A stretch of 20,835 bases of DNA from Clostridiales bacterium (GCA_012728025.1 JAAYFX010000048.1:1-20835), one strand, 5' to 3'. Shown: positions 13,052 through 20,604, counted from the stretch's first letter. A program made the numbers and translations. The notes: generated by a model from the sequence alone, not told the origin.

Positions 13052-13834
13052 TTATTTTATATCCTTTTGACTTAAGGCTCGAAAGACTATTGCATATGAC
13101 AAAACAAGCAAGCCCCCTGCGGCAGACAAGGCTATAAGTTGCTCCCCAAATTTAAAGGGGTCCGACAGGGTGACAATTAAAAGAAAGGCTCCAAGCTGGC
13201 AAAAATACAGGCAAAGCATGGGCTTCGGCTTTCCATAGGGGTAGCCCACCACAAAATAATAGCCTAAAATAGCGGCACAGATTGCCAGTATTCTCGGTGC
13301 ATAGCGCCATATAACCGGCTCGGAAGCAAAGCTTTTATAGCTTGCTATAAGCCAGAAGCAAAGAAACAAAACGACTATAAGGCCGGATGCTCCTCCTCTG
13401 GCATTTGCGTTGTCACGTTCGGGGCTGCTTATAAAGGCCGCAAAGCTGATGGCGCAGATAATTGCAAAAACTCCTATCACGGTATCAAAAGCAGAAAAAG
13501 GAGCGGTGACGGCGGAAAGAAGGGTAATAAGCCCACCTATGGCCATAACAGCTGCAAAGGCAAATCCAATTATTCTTGCAAGGCGCAAATCAATCCGGAG
13601 GGCCTGAGAAAACTCTAATGGAAAGTTCTTTTTTCTAAAGCTAAAGACAGTAAATATAAAAGACAAGGCGCTGATAATAAGAAAGCCAAGAAGAATATAG
13701 CTCCAAACACTGCCGCTTATGGCAAGCCCCGTATCCGGCTCGTAGGCTGAAAGCCCCTGAGCCCAGCGAAAAAAGGCTCCAAAAATCCCCATTATAAGGG
13801 TGAAGCCACAAAACTTTAAAGATTTATCATGCAT
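13052..13834 (-). CDS. Polytopic membrane protein of unknown function
   Basis: 260 residues. About eight hydrophobic helices are visible: approximately 8-25, 43-65, 88-110, 114-135, 150-165, 180-198, 207-222 and 230-250. They are joined by short loops with few charges. There is no signal peptide cleavage site, no nucleotide-binding motif and no cysteine or histidine cluster. I do not recognise the family. The start ATG (13832-13834, complement) has only a weak TGGA element upstream. It is a single gene, convergent with the abrB-type gene and divergent from spoIID, so its job cannot be read from context. Codon use looks like its neighbours, with no sign of recent transfer. Confidence 0.8.
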   Translation of the reverse strand: MHDKSLKFCGFTLIMGIFGAFFRWAQGLSAYEPDTGLAISGSVWSYILLGFLIISALSFIFTVFSFRKKNFPLEFSQALRIDLRLARIIGFAFAAVMAIGGLITLLSAVTAPFSAFDTVIGVFAIICAISFAAFISSPERDNANARGGASGLIVVLFLCFWLIASYKSFASEPVIWRYAPRILAICAAILGYYFVVGYPYGKPKPMLCLYFCQLGAFLLIVTLSDPFKFGEQLIALSAAGGLLVLSYAIVFRALSQKDIK

Positions 13835-13963
13835 ATTAACATTCCAGTCAAAATATTATTTTCTTATAGCGGTGCTTTTATATCTTCCGCCATCTTGCAG
13901 CAGGCAGGTGGTATTATAAAAGGCCCGCCCCCTTATAAAAGGGCAGAAGAAGGCAGCTTATTA

Positions 13964-13991
13964 AAGTATAAGACTTTTTTATTTTATACTT
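13964..13991. repeat. AT-rich inverted repeat upstream of spoIID
   Basis: AAGTATAA (13964-13971) and TTATACTT (13984-13991) form a perfect 8-bp dyad with a 12-base T-rich loop, about 55 bases before the spoIID ATG. Just upstream, CCCTT-ATAA-AAGGG (near 13930-13943) is another small dyad. Either could be an operator. ACTACAAT (14009-14016) resembles a sigma-E -10, but the -35 is weak. Confidence 0.4.
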
Positions 13992-14045
13992 ATTTCTCAT
14001 AAGCGTCAACTACAATCGTAATACTTGAAGGGAGTGCAAAGAAAA

Positions 14046-15062
14046 ATGAAGCGAATAATCTGGGCTTCAATACTACTGGGGCTTGCGGCCATACTTATGC
14101 CCGCCTTGTTCCTGCGTGGACAAGTAGAGGGTATGTATGAGGAAAATTACGAGCCGCCCCTGCCTGCTCAAGCGCAGCAGTCACCCGCTCCAACCGAAGA
14201 GGGCATTAAAACACCAACAGAGGGACGGGACAGCCAAATCCTTTTCCGCCTGTCGGATAACGGCAGTGTCAGAGAAACTAATATGGAAGAATATCTACCC
14301 TATGCCATAGCTGCTGAAATGCCCTTAAGCTTTGGCTTTGAGGCTTTAAAGGCACAGGCGGTGGCGGCGAGAACCTATGTTCTTTACTGCATGGAAAATC
14401 AAAACCCTAAGCATCCTGATGGGGATATATGCACAGATTCCGGCTGTTGCCTTGCCTATTTAGACGAGGGTGCCCTTCGGGGAGCTTGGGCGGCGGAATA
14501 TGAGGAAAACCTCGAAACCGTAAAAGCCGCGGTGCTTGCAACAGACGGACAGGTGCTACACTATGAAAACAGTCCGATTTTAGCCTGTTTTCACTCCTCT
14601 TCCGCCGGAAAAACAGAGTCTGGCAGCGCCCTTTGGGCGGACGTGCCTTATCTTATAAGCGTTGAAAGCCCCGAAAGGGAAATCGATGTTCCAAACTTTG
14701 TTACAACGGTGGAGGTTTCCGCTGATGATTTTAGGGAGACTGTTTTGCTCCTTAGGGAAAATGCGGCCTTTTCCGATGACCCCTCCCAATGGCTGGAAGA
14801 CGTTCTCCAAGACGATAGCGGTAGGGTTAAAAGCGTATTAATAGGCGGAGTTTCCCTGACGGGTCAGGAAATGCGTAGCCTGTTTGCCTTGAGAAGCACA
14901 GCCTTCACTCTTGAATACAAAGATGGTGTCTTCTTTTTCACTGTCACCGGCTATGGTCATGGCCTTGGCATGAGCCAGTATGGGGCAAATGTCATGGCGA
15001 AAAACGGCTTTAACTATCGGGAAATACTTCTGCACTATTACCCCGACACAAAACTAAGCTAA
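14046..15062 (+). CDS. spoIID: Stage II sporulation protein D, lytic transglycosylase
   Basis: 338 residues from the ATG at 14046. The in-frame TTG at 14025 overlaps the GAAGGGAG ribosome site and is not preferred. An N-terminal membrane anchor (3-23) and a Pro/Gln/Glu linker (30-62) precede the catalytic domain. The catalytic E91 lies in IAAEMP, followed by the family hallmark FEALKAQAVAARTYVLY. The C-terminal hallmark is GYGHGLGMSQYGA then ILLHYYP. SpoIID cuts peptidoglycan glycan strands with SpoIIP and SpoIIM during engulfment of the forespore. The expected zinc-site segment reads CTDSGCC (129-135), with cysteine where I would expect histidine. The gene is single, with possible sigma-E-like elements upstream. 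Confidence 0.95.
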   Translation: MKRIIWASILLGLAAILMPALFLRGQVEGMYEENYEPPLPAQAQQSPAPTEEGIKTPTEGRDSQILFRLSDNGSVRETNMEEYLPYAIAAEMPLSFGFEALKAQAVAARTYVLYCMENQNPKHPDGDICTDSGCCLAYLDEGALRGAWAAEYEENLETVKAAVLATDGQVLHYENSPILACFHSSSAGKTESGSALWADVPYLISVESPEREIDVPNFVTTVEVSADDFRETVLLLRENAAFSDDPSQWLEDVLQDDSGRVKSVLIGGVSLTGQEMRSLFALRSTAFTLEYKDGVFFFTVTGYGHGLGMSQYGANVMAKNGFNYREILLHYYPDTKLS

Positions 15063-15094
15063 GGCCCTGCCCTGACATATTATCCGAAAACTTC

Positions 15095-15123
15095 TTGAAA
15101 ACCTTGTTAAATCAGTGTATGCT
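15095..15123 (+). promoter_or_regulatory. Possible promoter of the malic enzyme gene
   Basis: TTGAAA (15095-15100), a 17-base spacer and TATGCT (15118-15123). It is a moderate match to vegetative consensus and is well placed, about 22 bases before the ribosome site of the gene. Confidence 0.5.
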
Positions 15124-15151
15124 CAAGAAAAAGCCTTACGGGGGTAAAGAA

Positions 15152-16324
15152 ATGGATTATATGGAAAAATCTCTGTCAAAACATTATGAATGGGCGGGAA
15201 AAATCGACTATGCCTCAAAGGTTCCGATTTCCACTCGGGAGGACTTAAGTCTTGCCTACACCCCCGGTGTTGCCGCTCCCTGCCTTGCCATAAAAGACGA
15301 GCCTGATAAAAGCTATGAGCTTACAGGTCGGGGAAACCTTGTGGCCGTAATAACTGACGGCAGCGCTGTTTTGGGCCTTGGGGATATTGGTCCTGAGGCG
15401 GCCATGCCTGTTATGGAGGGCAAGTGCGCCCTTTTTAAAAGCCTCGGCGGTGTTGACGCTGTGCCTTTGTGTTTGCGCACTAAGGATACAGATGAGTTTG
15501 TTAAAGCCGTTTCCCTGCTTCTTGGCAGCTTCGGCGGGGTAAACCTTGAGGATATTTCCGCCCCCCGCTGTTTTGAGATAGAAAGGCGGCTTATTGAAAT
15601 AAGCGATATTCCCATCTTCCACGATGACCAGCACGGAACTGCCGTTGTCACTCTCGCCGCTCTTATAAATGCTTTAAAGCTGGTGGGTAAGGACTTAAAA
15701 GACATCCGTGCCGTTATTTCCGGAGCGGGAGCCGCCGGTGTTGCCATTGCAAAGCTTCTCATGAAATCCGGCCTTCGGGAAGTTATAATGTGTGACCGCC
15801 AAGGCATTATATACGAAGGCCGTGGGGGGCTTAATGAATCCAAAGAGGAAATAGCAAAAATAAGTAACAGGAGTTTAATGCAAGGCAGTCTTGCCGACGC
15901 CATGAGGGGGGCCGATGTTTTTATAGGTGTTTCCGGCCCCCGCTCGGTCACAGAGGAAATGGTTGCTTCCATGGGGCAAGCGCCCATTGTTTTTCCCATG
16001 GCAAATCCCGAGCCGGAAATAATGCCCCATCTGGCGGAAAAGGCGGGAGCTGCTATAATCGGCACCGGCAGAAGTGACTATAAAAATCAGATTAACAATG
16101 TTATGGCATTTCCCGGTATCTTTAGGGGCGCTCTTGATGTTAGGGCAAGGGAAATTAACGACGAAATGAAGCTTGCCGCCGCCCACGCTTTGGCAAATCT
16201 CGTTTCGGAAAGTCAGCTTTCAAAAGACTATATCCTGCCCGACCCCCTTGACCCTTTGGTCGCCGCCGCTGTGGCTGCCGCCGTTTCTAAAGCGGCAAGG
16301 GAAAGTGGAGTTGCCCGAATATAA
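15152..16324 (+). CDS. NAD(P)-dependent malic enzyme
   Basis: 390 residues from the ATG at 15152, which has GGGGGT 7 bases upstream; an extension to TTG 15095 would read through the promoter. The short bacterial form has an N-terminal malic domain (about 1-165) with SLAYTPGVAAPC, the ITDGSAVLGLGDIGPEAAMPVMEGK active-site segment and the metal-binding FHDDQHGTAVV. The NAD-binding domain (170-390) has the dinucleotide motif SGAGAAGVAIAKLL. It oxidatively decarboxylates malate to pyruvate in the cytoplasm, giving NAD(P)H. MaeB-type enzymes carry an extra phosphotransacetylase-like domain, which is absent here. Which cofactor is used cannot be told: the acidic CDRQG end of strand 2 leans to NAD. 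It is a single gene bounded by a bidirectional terminator. Confidence 0.93.
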   Translation: MDYMEKSLSKHYEWAGKIDYASKVPISTREDLSLAYTPGVAAPCLAIKDEPDKSYELTGRGNLVAVITDGSAVLGLGDIGPEAAMPVMEGKCALFKSLGGVDAVPLCLRTKDTDEFVKAVSLLLGSFGGVNLEDISAPRCFEIERRLIEISDIPIFHDDQHGTAVVTLAALINALKLVGKDLKDIRAVISGAGAAGVAIAKLLMKSGLREVIMCDRQGIIYEGRGGLNESKEEIAKISNRSLMQGSLADAMRGADVFIGVSGPRSVTEEMVASMGQAPIVFPMANPEPEIMPHLAEKAGAAIIGTGRSDYKNQINNVMAFPGIFRGALDVRAREINDEMKLAAAHALANLVSESQLSKDYILPDPLDPLVAAAVAAAVSKAARESGVARI

Positions 16325-16329
16325 ATAGA

Positions 16330-16371
16330 AAAACCGTGCTAGAGCTTTTATAAAAACTTCAGCACGGTTTT
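16330..16371. terminator. Bidirectional terminator between malic enzyme and thioesterase
   Basis: AAAACCGTGCT (16330-16340) and AGCACGGTTTT (16361-16371) form a perfect 11-bp stem with a 20-base, partly self-pairing loop. A-runs on the left and T on the right give a tail on both strands for the two convergent genes. Confidence 0.88.
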
Positions 16372-16381
16372 ATAGTTTGCC

Positions 16382-16789
16382 TTAAAAGTCCTTTATCATG
16401 AAAAAATATGTAAAGGTTCCCTTTGTTAAAAGTCTTTCATTGTCATCAAAAACGCTCACATCCACCACTGCGACCTTCTTGCCGATTTTCACAGGCCACG
16501 CCTTTACAACAAGGTATTCCCCTGTGCCGGGGCGCAAGTAATGTATGCTTCCACTTTCAGTAACACAAGCCTTGTCGTCCCGACTGGCAGCAAAGCCGCC
16601 TACATAATCACTGGCCGAATAAAGCAGACCGCCATGGACATGACCGTTTGTGTTCAAGCTGTAACAGTCAAGCTCCACCCTACCCTCGGCATAATCGTCC
16701 TCAAGCACTGTGAGAACTATATTGTTTTGGGAGTTAAAGCCGGGTATTTCGTTCATATAATCTATAACATGCTGATATTTGCTTGCCAT
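16382..16789 (-). CDS. PaaI-type hotdog thioesterase
   Basis: 135 residues from the ATG at 16787-16789 (complement), chosen for the GGAGG 5 bases upstream. An in-frame ATG further up (16841-16843) would start inside the upstream hairpin. The hotdog fold is shown by the central helix motif NTNGHVHGGLLYSASDYVGGFAA, the PaaI catalytic pattern (HGG followed by an acidic residue), then the beta strands SGSIHYLRPG and LVVKAWPVKIGKKVAVVDVSVFD. It should hydrolyse acyl- or aryl-CoA thioesters in the cytoplasm; the substrate is unknown. It lies right behind the hairpin that ends the clpC transcript, with about 21 bases between, so its own promoter must overlap that hairpin or the 3' end of clpC. One candidate is TTTCTT-17-TAGAAT on the complementary strand, which is weak. 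Confidence 0.86.
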   Translation of the reverse strand: MASKYQHVIDYMNEIPGFNSQNNIVLTVLEDDYAEGRVELDCYSLNTNGHVHGGLLYSASDYVGGFAASRDDKACVTESGSIHYLRPGTGEYLVVKAWPVKIGKKVAVVDVSVFDDNERLLTKGTFTYFFMIKDF

Positions 16790-16810
16790 GGTTTCCTCCA
16801 AAAAGTTTCT

Positions 16811-16844
16811 AAAAAATGTTCCTGCCCAATTGGGCAGGAACATT
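16811..16844 (-). terminator. Terminator of the ctsR-mcsA-clpC operon
   Basis: On the complementary strand a perfect 30-base palindrome (AATGTTCCTGCCCAA and its inverse, 16815-16844) is followed by TTTTTT (16811-16816). It begins 33 bases after the clpC stop and ends just before the thioesterase ribosome site. Confidence 0.93.
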
Positions 16845-16876
16845 CTATCACATATTTCACGCTAAAGAAAGATAAT

Positions 16877-19345
16877 TTACTCAATTTCCACCTTTTCCAA
16901 CACAACTTTACCCTCAGCAAGAACCGCTCTTGCCCTGCAACCGGATTTTAGACTGCAATCAAGAAGCTTTTCAGCCGCTGAATCCTCTATAACGCTTTGG
17001 GTGGTGCGGCGTAAGGGGCGAGCGCCGTAAACAGGGTCAAAGCCGTCTTCGGCAAGCTTATCTAAGGCTTCCTCAGTAACCTCAAGCTCCACTCCAAGAC
17101 CTAACAGGCGTTTTGCCACTATATCCAGCATATTAGAGGCAATTTTTCTTATATCCTCCCGTGATAGCTGGTGGAATACTATGGTTTCGTCTATTCGGTT
17201 TAAAAACTCCGGACGGAAAGTATCTTTCAAATCCTTCATAACAAGGGCACGAATTTCCTCAACGTCCTTTATGCCCCCGTCTTTTGTCTCGGTGTCGGTA
17301 AAGCCAAGACTTATGCGCTTATCAGTGATATTTCTTGCTCCCACATTACTGGTCATTACAATTATGGTGTTTTTAAAATCAACCCTTCTGCCCTGAGCGT
17401 CGGTTAAAATGCCGTCGTCCATTACCTGAAGCATAATGTTGAAAACATCCTCATGAGCTTTTTCAACCTCGTCAAAAAGGATAACGGAATAGGGCTTGCG
17501 GCGAACTTTTTCTGTTAGCTGTCCACCCTCGTCATAGCCCACATAGCCGGGAGGTGAGCCGATTAGCTTTGACACAGTGTGCTTTTCCATAAACTCGGAC
17601 ATATCAACTCGTATCATTGCATTCTCATCACCAAAAACCGCTTCGGCAAGAGCCTTGCAAAGCTCGGTTTTTCCAACTCCGGTGGGTCCCAAAAACAGAA
17701 AGCTTCCCACAGGGCGCTTGGGGTCTTTAAGCCCTACCCTGCCCCGCCTTATGGCACGGGACACAGCGGAAACAGCGTCGGCCTGACCGATTACTCGTTT
17801 GTGGAGGATTTCCTCCATTTTAAGAAGTCTTTCGCTTTCAGTTTCCGTAAGACTTGTCACAGGTATTCCCGTCCATCCGGAAACAACCTCGGCAATGTCC
17901 TCCTCACCAACGCTCTTATGGGCTCCGGCCCGTCTTTCGTCCCAAGACCTGCGGGCTTCATCCAAAAGCTTTCTCTGCTCCCTTTCCTTGTCTCGTATCT
18001 TTGCTGCCCCCTCAAAATCCTGAGACTTAACGGCAGCCTCTTTTTCGTTTATGAGAGCATCTATTTTCTTTTCAAGCTCTTTAAGCTCATCTGGCGGGGT
18101 AAGAGTTTTCATGCGCACTCGTGAAGCCGCCTCATCCATAAGGTCTATGGCCTTGTCAGGCAGATAACGGTCATTTATATATCTTCCCGACATGGTAACG
18201 GCAGCCTCTATGGCCTCGTCTGTTATTTTAAGCTTATGGTGGGCCTCATATCTGTCACGCAGACCCTTTATGATGGCAACGCTTTCCTCCTCGCTTGGCT
18301 CATTTACCATGACAAGCTGGAACCTGCGCTCTAAGGCGGCGTCTTTTTCAATGTGCTTTCTATACTCATTTAAAGTTGTTGCCCCTATAACCTGAAGCTC
18401 CCCTCGGGACAGGGCAGGCTTTATGATATTTGCGGCGTCAACGGCGCCTTCGGCGGCGCCTGCGCCTATGATTGTGTGAAGCTCGTCGATAAACAGGATA
18501 ACGTCTCCCGCCTTTGAAACTTCTTTCAAAACACCCTTTATGCGCTCCTCAAAATCCCCACGATATTTTGTTCCCGCAAGCATTCCCGTAATGTCCAGAG
18601 ACACCACCCGCTTATTGCGCAAATCTTCGGGAACATCACCGGAGGCAACCATCTGGGCAAGACCTTCCGCAATGGCGGTTTTACCAACCCCCGGCTCTCC
18701 TATAAGTACGGGGTTGTTTTTTGTGCGCCGTGAAAGGATTTGAATAACCCTTTGTATCTCGGTAAAGCGTCCGATAACAGGGTCAAGCTCCCCTGCGGCC
18801 GCCTGACTTGTCAGGTCGTGGCTATACTGGTCAAGAGTTTTGGTATCTGACTTTTTTCCTCTGGCATAGGGGGCTGCCATGCTCTGGGGAACCTGTGGCC
18901 TGTAATCACTGCTGTGAAAAATGTTTATCACATCTGTATAGACCTTGTTAAGGTCAATGCCGGTGGATGAAATAAGCTTTGCCCCTGCTGAATCTGTCTC
19001 ACGGAGTATTCCCATGAGCAGATGCTCTGTGCCTATATAGTTATGTCCCAAACGGCTGGCATCCATGGCAGAAAGCTCCACAACCCTTTTTGCTCCAGGG
19101 GTAAGCCCCTGAGCGGGAATCCCCGGCGCTCCCCTGCCTACAAACTTTTCCAAAAGCTCTGTGATGAGAGCTTCGTCTAAGCCGTTGTCCTGCAAAATCT
19201 TTGCGCCCATTCCCTCACCCTCAGAGGCTATGCCAAGGAGGATATGCTCCGTTCCCACATAACTATGCCCCATGTTTTGGGCGGCCTGTTGGGCCTTTGA
19301 CAGAGCAAGCCTTGCCCTCTCCGTAAATCTATCTTGAAATCTCAT
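16877..19345 (-). CDS. clpC: ATP-dependent Clp protease ATP-binding subunit ClpC
   Basis: 822 residues from the second of two close ATGs (19343-19345, complement), which has the AAGGAGG 7 bases upstream; the first ATG is 1 base from that site. There are two Clp_N repeats (about 1-145), then AAA+ module 1 with Walker A GEPGVGKT (216-223) and Walker B VILFIDE (282-288). A UVR-type coiled-coil middle domain (about 424-465) follows, then AAA+ module 2 with Walker A GPTGVGKT (553-560), Walker B VILFDE (621-626) and an LGF ClpP-docking loop (680-682). The middle domain marks it as ClpC rather than ClpA or ClpB. It unfolds damaged or adaptor-tagged proteins and feeds them to ClpP, which is not in the window. 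It is last in the CtsR-controlled operon; mcsB, normally between mcsA and clpC, is missing. Confidence 0.97.
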   Translation of the reverse strand: MRFQDRFTERARLALSKAQQAAQNMGHSYVGTEHILLGIASEGEGMGAKILQDNGLDEALITELLEKFVGRGAPGIPAQGLTPGAKRVVELSAMDASRLGHNYIGTEHLLMGILRETDSAGAKLISSTGIDLNKVYTDVINIFHSSDYRPQVPQSMAAPYARGKKSDTKTLDQYSHDLTSQAAAGELDPVIGRFTEIQRVIQILSRRTKNNPVLIGEPGVGKTAIAEGLAQMVASGDVPEDLRNKRVVSLDITGMLAGTKYRGDFEERIKGVLKEVSKAGDVILFIDELHTIIGAGAAEGAVDAANIIKPALSRGELQVIGATTLNEYRKHIEKDAALERRFQLVMVNEPSEEESVAIIKGLRDRYEAHHKLKITDEAIEAAVTMSGRYINDRYLPDKAIDLMDEAASRVRMKTLTPPDELKELEKKIDALINEKEAAVKSQDFEGAAKIRDKEREQRKLLDEARRSWDERRAGAHKSVGEEDIAEVVSGWTGIPVTSLTETESERLLKMEEILHKRVIGQADAVSAVSRAIRRGRVGLKDPKRPVGSFLFLGPTGVGKTELCKALAEAVFGDENAMIRVDMSEFMEKHTVSKLIGSPPGYVGYDEGGQLTEKVRRKPYSVILFDEVEKAHEDVFNIMLQVMDDGILTDAQGRRVDFKNTIIVMTSNVGARNITDKRISLGFTDTETKDGGIKDVEEIRALVMKDLKDTFRPEFLNRIDETIVFHQLSREDIRKIASNMLDIVAKRLLGLGVELEVTEEALDKLAEDGFDPVYGARPLRRTTQSVIEDSAAEKLLDCSLKSGCRARAVLAEGKVVLEKVEIE

Positions 19346-19363
19346 AAACATACCTCCTTAGTA

Positions 19364-19404
19364 TTCTTGCCGGACAAAAATCTAAGCCTTTCGTCCGGCA
19401 AGGA
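19364..19404 (-). repeat. Hairpin between mcsA and clpC
   Basis: CTTGCCGGAC (19366-19375) and GTCCGGCAAG (19393-19402) form a perfect 10-bp stem with a 17-base loop, 9 bases before the AAGGAGG of clpC in the leftward transcript. No T-tract follows the stem, so it is not a full terminator. It sits exactly where mcsB lies in Bacillus. Confidence 0.75.
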
Positions 19405-19423
19405 AGTCTCAATCACAATTGGA

Positions 19424-19882
19424 TTATCCCTCCAACTGCCTTATTTTATCCCTAAGCTCCGCCGCCTTTTCAAATTCCTCGGCCTCAACAGCGCTTTTCA
19501 TCTCCTGACGAAGTTTAATAAGCTCCATTTTCCCGCGGATTTCCTCCCCTGCGTCCTCAGGGATATTATCGGTCTTTTCCAACGGAGCTTTTGTCGTATC
19601 GGTCTGCACAGCTTCCGCCGCCTTATCTCCGCCAACCTGTATCATAACTCTAGGCATAACAAGAGCCGGAGCCATCATTCTGCTGCCAAAAAAGCTGTCA
19701 TAAAGCATGGAGAAAGGATTTCCGAAAAAGCTGTCAAACATTGATTTTGGTTTGAAGTTCAGCATCTCTCCGAAGCCCTCGGATTTGGCACAGTCAGGGC
19801 AAAGATGGAATTCGCTTTTTTCTCCGTTTATTTCAGATGTATAGTGAAACACTGCCTGATTATCGCATTTATTACACTTCAT
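19424..19882 (-). CDS. mcsA: McsA-like zinc-finger/UVR protein, shortened
   Basis: 152 residues. N-terminal C3-x2-C6 and C28-x2-C31 form one zinc-binding site. The middle is hydrophobic and Phe/Met-rich (MFDSFFGNPFSMLYDSFFG, then MMAPALVMP) and the C-terminal UVR motif is at about 115-150 (KLRQEMKSAVEAEEFEKAAELRDKIRQ). Bacillus McsA has four CXXC motifs (two zinc sites) and activates the arginine kinase McsB. Here the second zinc region is lost, and no mcsB is adjacent. It may therefore act as a direct ClpC or CtsR adaptor; the UVR motif is known to contact the ClpC N-domain in this family. The ATG has AAGGAGG 8 bases upstream. It lies between ctsR and clpC in a standard stress operon. Confidence 0.9.
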   Translation of the reverse strand: MKCNKCDNQAVFHYTSEINGEKSEFHLCPDCAKSEGFGEMLNFKPKSMFDSFFGNPFSMLYDSFFGSRMMAPALVMPRVMIQVGGDKAAEAVQTDTTKAPLEKTDNIPEDAGEEIRGKMELIKLRQEMKSAVEAEEFEKAAELRDKIRQLEG

Positions 19883-19924
19883 TGTGTTGTCCTCCTTAAA
19901 ATATATCGGATTTATAGTTCTATA

Positions 19925-20377
19925 TTAGATTAGTATACTTACCAACATTTGTTTAAAAATGGATGCACGTACAAGGTCTTTTTGCTCCGCTTGCACAGGA
20001 CGCAGAGCCGTATCGGAAACTGCCGCCATTATAAGCCTTGCCTCGTCCTCGTCGATAGAGCCGGAGCCGAGCATATTTGAAACAAAGGCTCCTGCTGTGG
20101 GAAAATCAAGACTGTCTCCAACAGAATTCACCGTATCCATTATAAGCCTGCGGGGGCTTGCCTGAACCCTTGTTATTCGAATATATCCGCCGCCTCCCCT
20201 GCGTGACTCTACCATATAGCCATGCTCCGGTGAAAAGCGTGTGGCTATAACATAGTTTATCTGGCTGGGGACACAGCTAAACTTTTCTGCCAGATTTGAA
20301 CGCTGAAGCTCCGCCATTCCTCCGGCATCCTCCAGCATATCCATTATAAAACTGGCTATTAAATCACTTGTTGCCAT
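19925..20377 (-). CDS. ctsR: Class III heat-shock repressor CtsR
   Basis: 150 residues from the ATG at 20375-20377 (complement), chosen for the AGAGGTG 5 bases upstream and because the protein then opens MATSDLIASFI as the family does. The N-terminal winged helix-turn-helix (about 1-70) has LAEKFSCVPSQINYVIATRFS, and the glycine-rich thermosensor loop is SRRGGGGYIRI. A C-terminal helical dimer domain (75-150) follows. CtsR represses clp genes at normal temperature and is released on heat or thiol stress; in Bacillus this involves McsA-McsB phosphorylation and ClpCP degradation. It autoregulates through the box cluster upstream. With mcsB absent, release may depend on the glycine loop and McsA alone; that is inferred. 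Confidence 0.96.
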   Translation of the reverse strand: MATSDLIASFIMDMLEDAGGMAELQRSNLAEKFSCVPSQINYVIATRFSPEHGYMVESRRGGGGYIRITRVQASPRRLIMDTVNSVGDSLDFPTAGAFVSNMLGSGSIDEDEARLIMAAVSDTALRPVQAEQKDLVRASIFKQMLVSILI

Positions 20378-20401
20378 GCCTTCACCTCTTGTCAGTTTGT
20401 T

Positions 20402-20434
20402 TTTGACCATCTTTGACTTTGACTATCTCTGACC
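20402..20434 (-). promoter_or_regulatory. Two overlapping CtsR boxes near the ctsR start
   Basis: TTTGACC-ATC-TTTGACT (20402-20418) is a perfect 17-base CtsR operator on the complementary strand (AGTCAAA GAT GGTCAAA). TTTGACT-ATC-TCTGACC (20418-20434) is a second box sharing one base, with one mismatch. They lie downstream of the predicted transcription start, suited to roadblock repression. Confidence 0.85.
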
Positions 20435-20444
20435 TTATGTAAAT

Positions 20445-20473
20445 ATAATAGTCAAGAAAGGTCAAATTAGCAA
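20445..20473 (-). promoter_or_regulatory. ctsR operon promoter
   Basis: On the complementary strand TTGCTA (20468-20473), a 17-base spacer and TATTAT (20445-20450). The spacer holds a CtsR box (20450-20466), so bound CtsR would block RNA polymerase. Confidence 0.6.
20450..20466 (+). promoter_or_regulatory. CtsR box in the promoter spacer
   Basis: AGTCAAG-AAA-GGTCAAA, one mismatch from the CtsR heptad-pair consensus. It occupies the -10/-35 spacer of the ctsR promoter. Confidence 0.85.
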
Positions 20474-20480
20474 GTTTCAT

Positions 20481-20497
20481 TTTGACCTTTCTTGACC
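20481..20497 (-). promoter_or_regulatory. Upstream CtsR box
   Basis: TTTGACC-TTT-CTTGACC, that is GGTCAAG-AAA-GGTCAAA on the complementary strand. It is an inverted copy of the box at 20450-20466, separated by 14 bases, so the pair forms a large dyad around the -35. Confidence 0.85.
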
Positions 20498-20604
20498 TTT
20501 CATCTATCAAAATCTTAAATTACATAATGATTGCTCCCACATCCTTTAAATACCTTTTATTATCGCTGTTTTTTGCAAATTTAATATTCAAAGGGGAAAA
20601 TCCC

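Noticed and set aside
13986..14016. Sigma-E promoter for spoIID
   Set aside because: ACTACAAT is similar to the sigma-E -10, but the -35 match (TACTTATT) and spacing are ambiguous; left as a note on the adjoining repeat.
15313..16065. 250-codon open frame on the complementary strand inside the malic enzyme gene
   Set aside because: Malic enzyme is full length with all motifs on the forward strand; the reverse frame is Ser/Arg/Pro-rich with no recognisable domain.
17579..18124. 181-codon forward frame inside clpC
   Set aside because: It lies within the conserved second AAA+ and middle domains of ClpC and has no ribosome site or family features.
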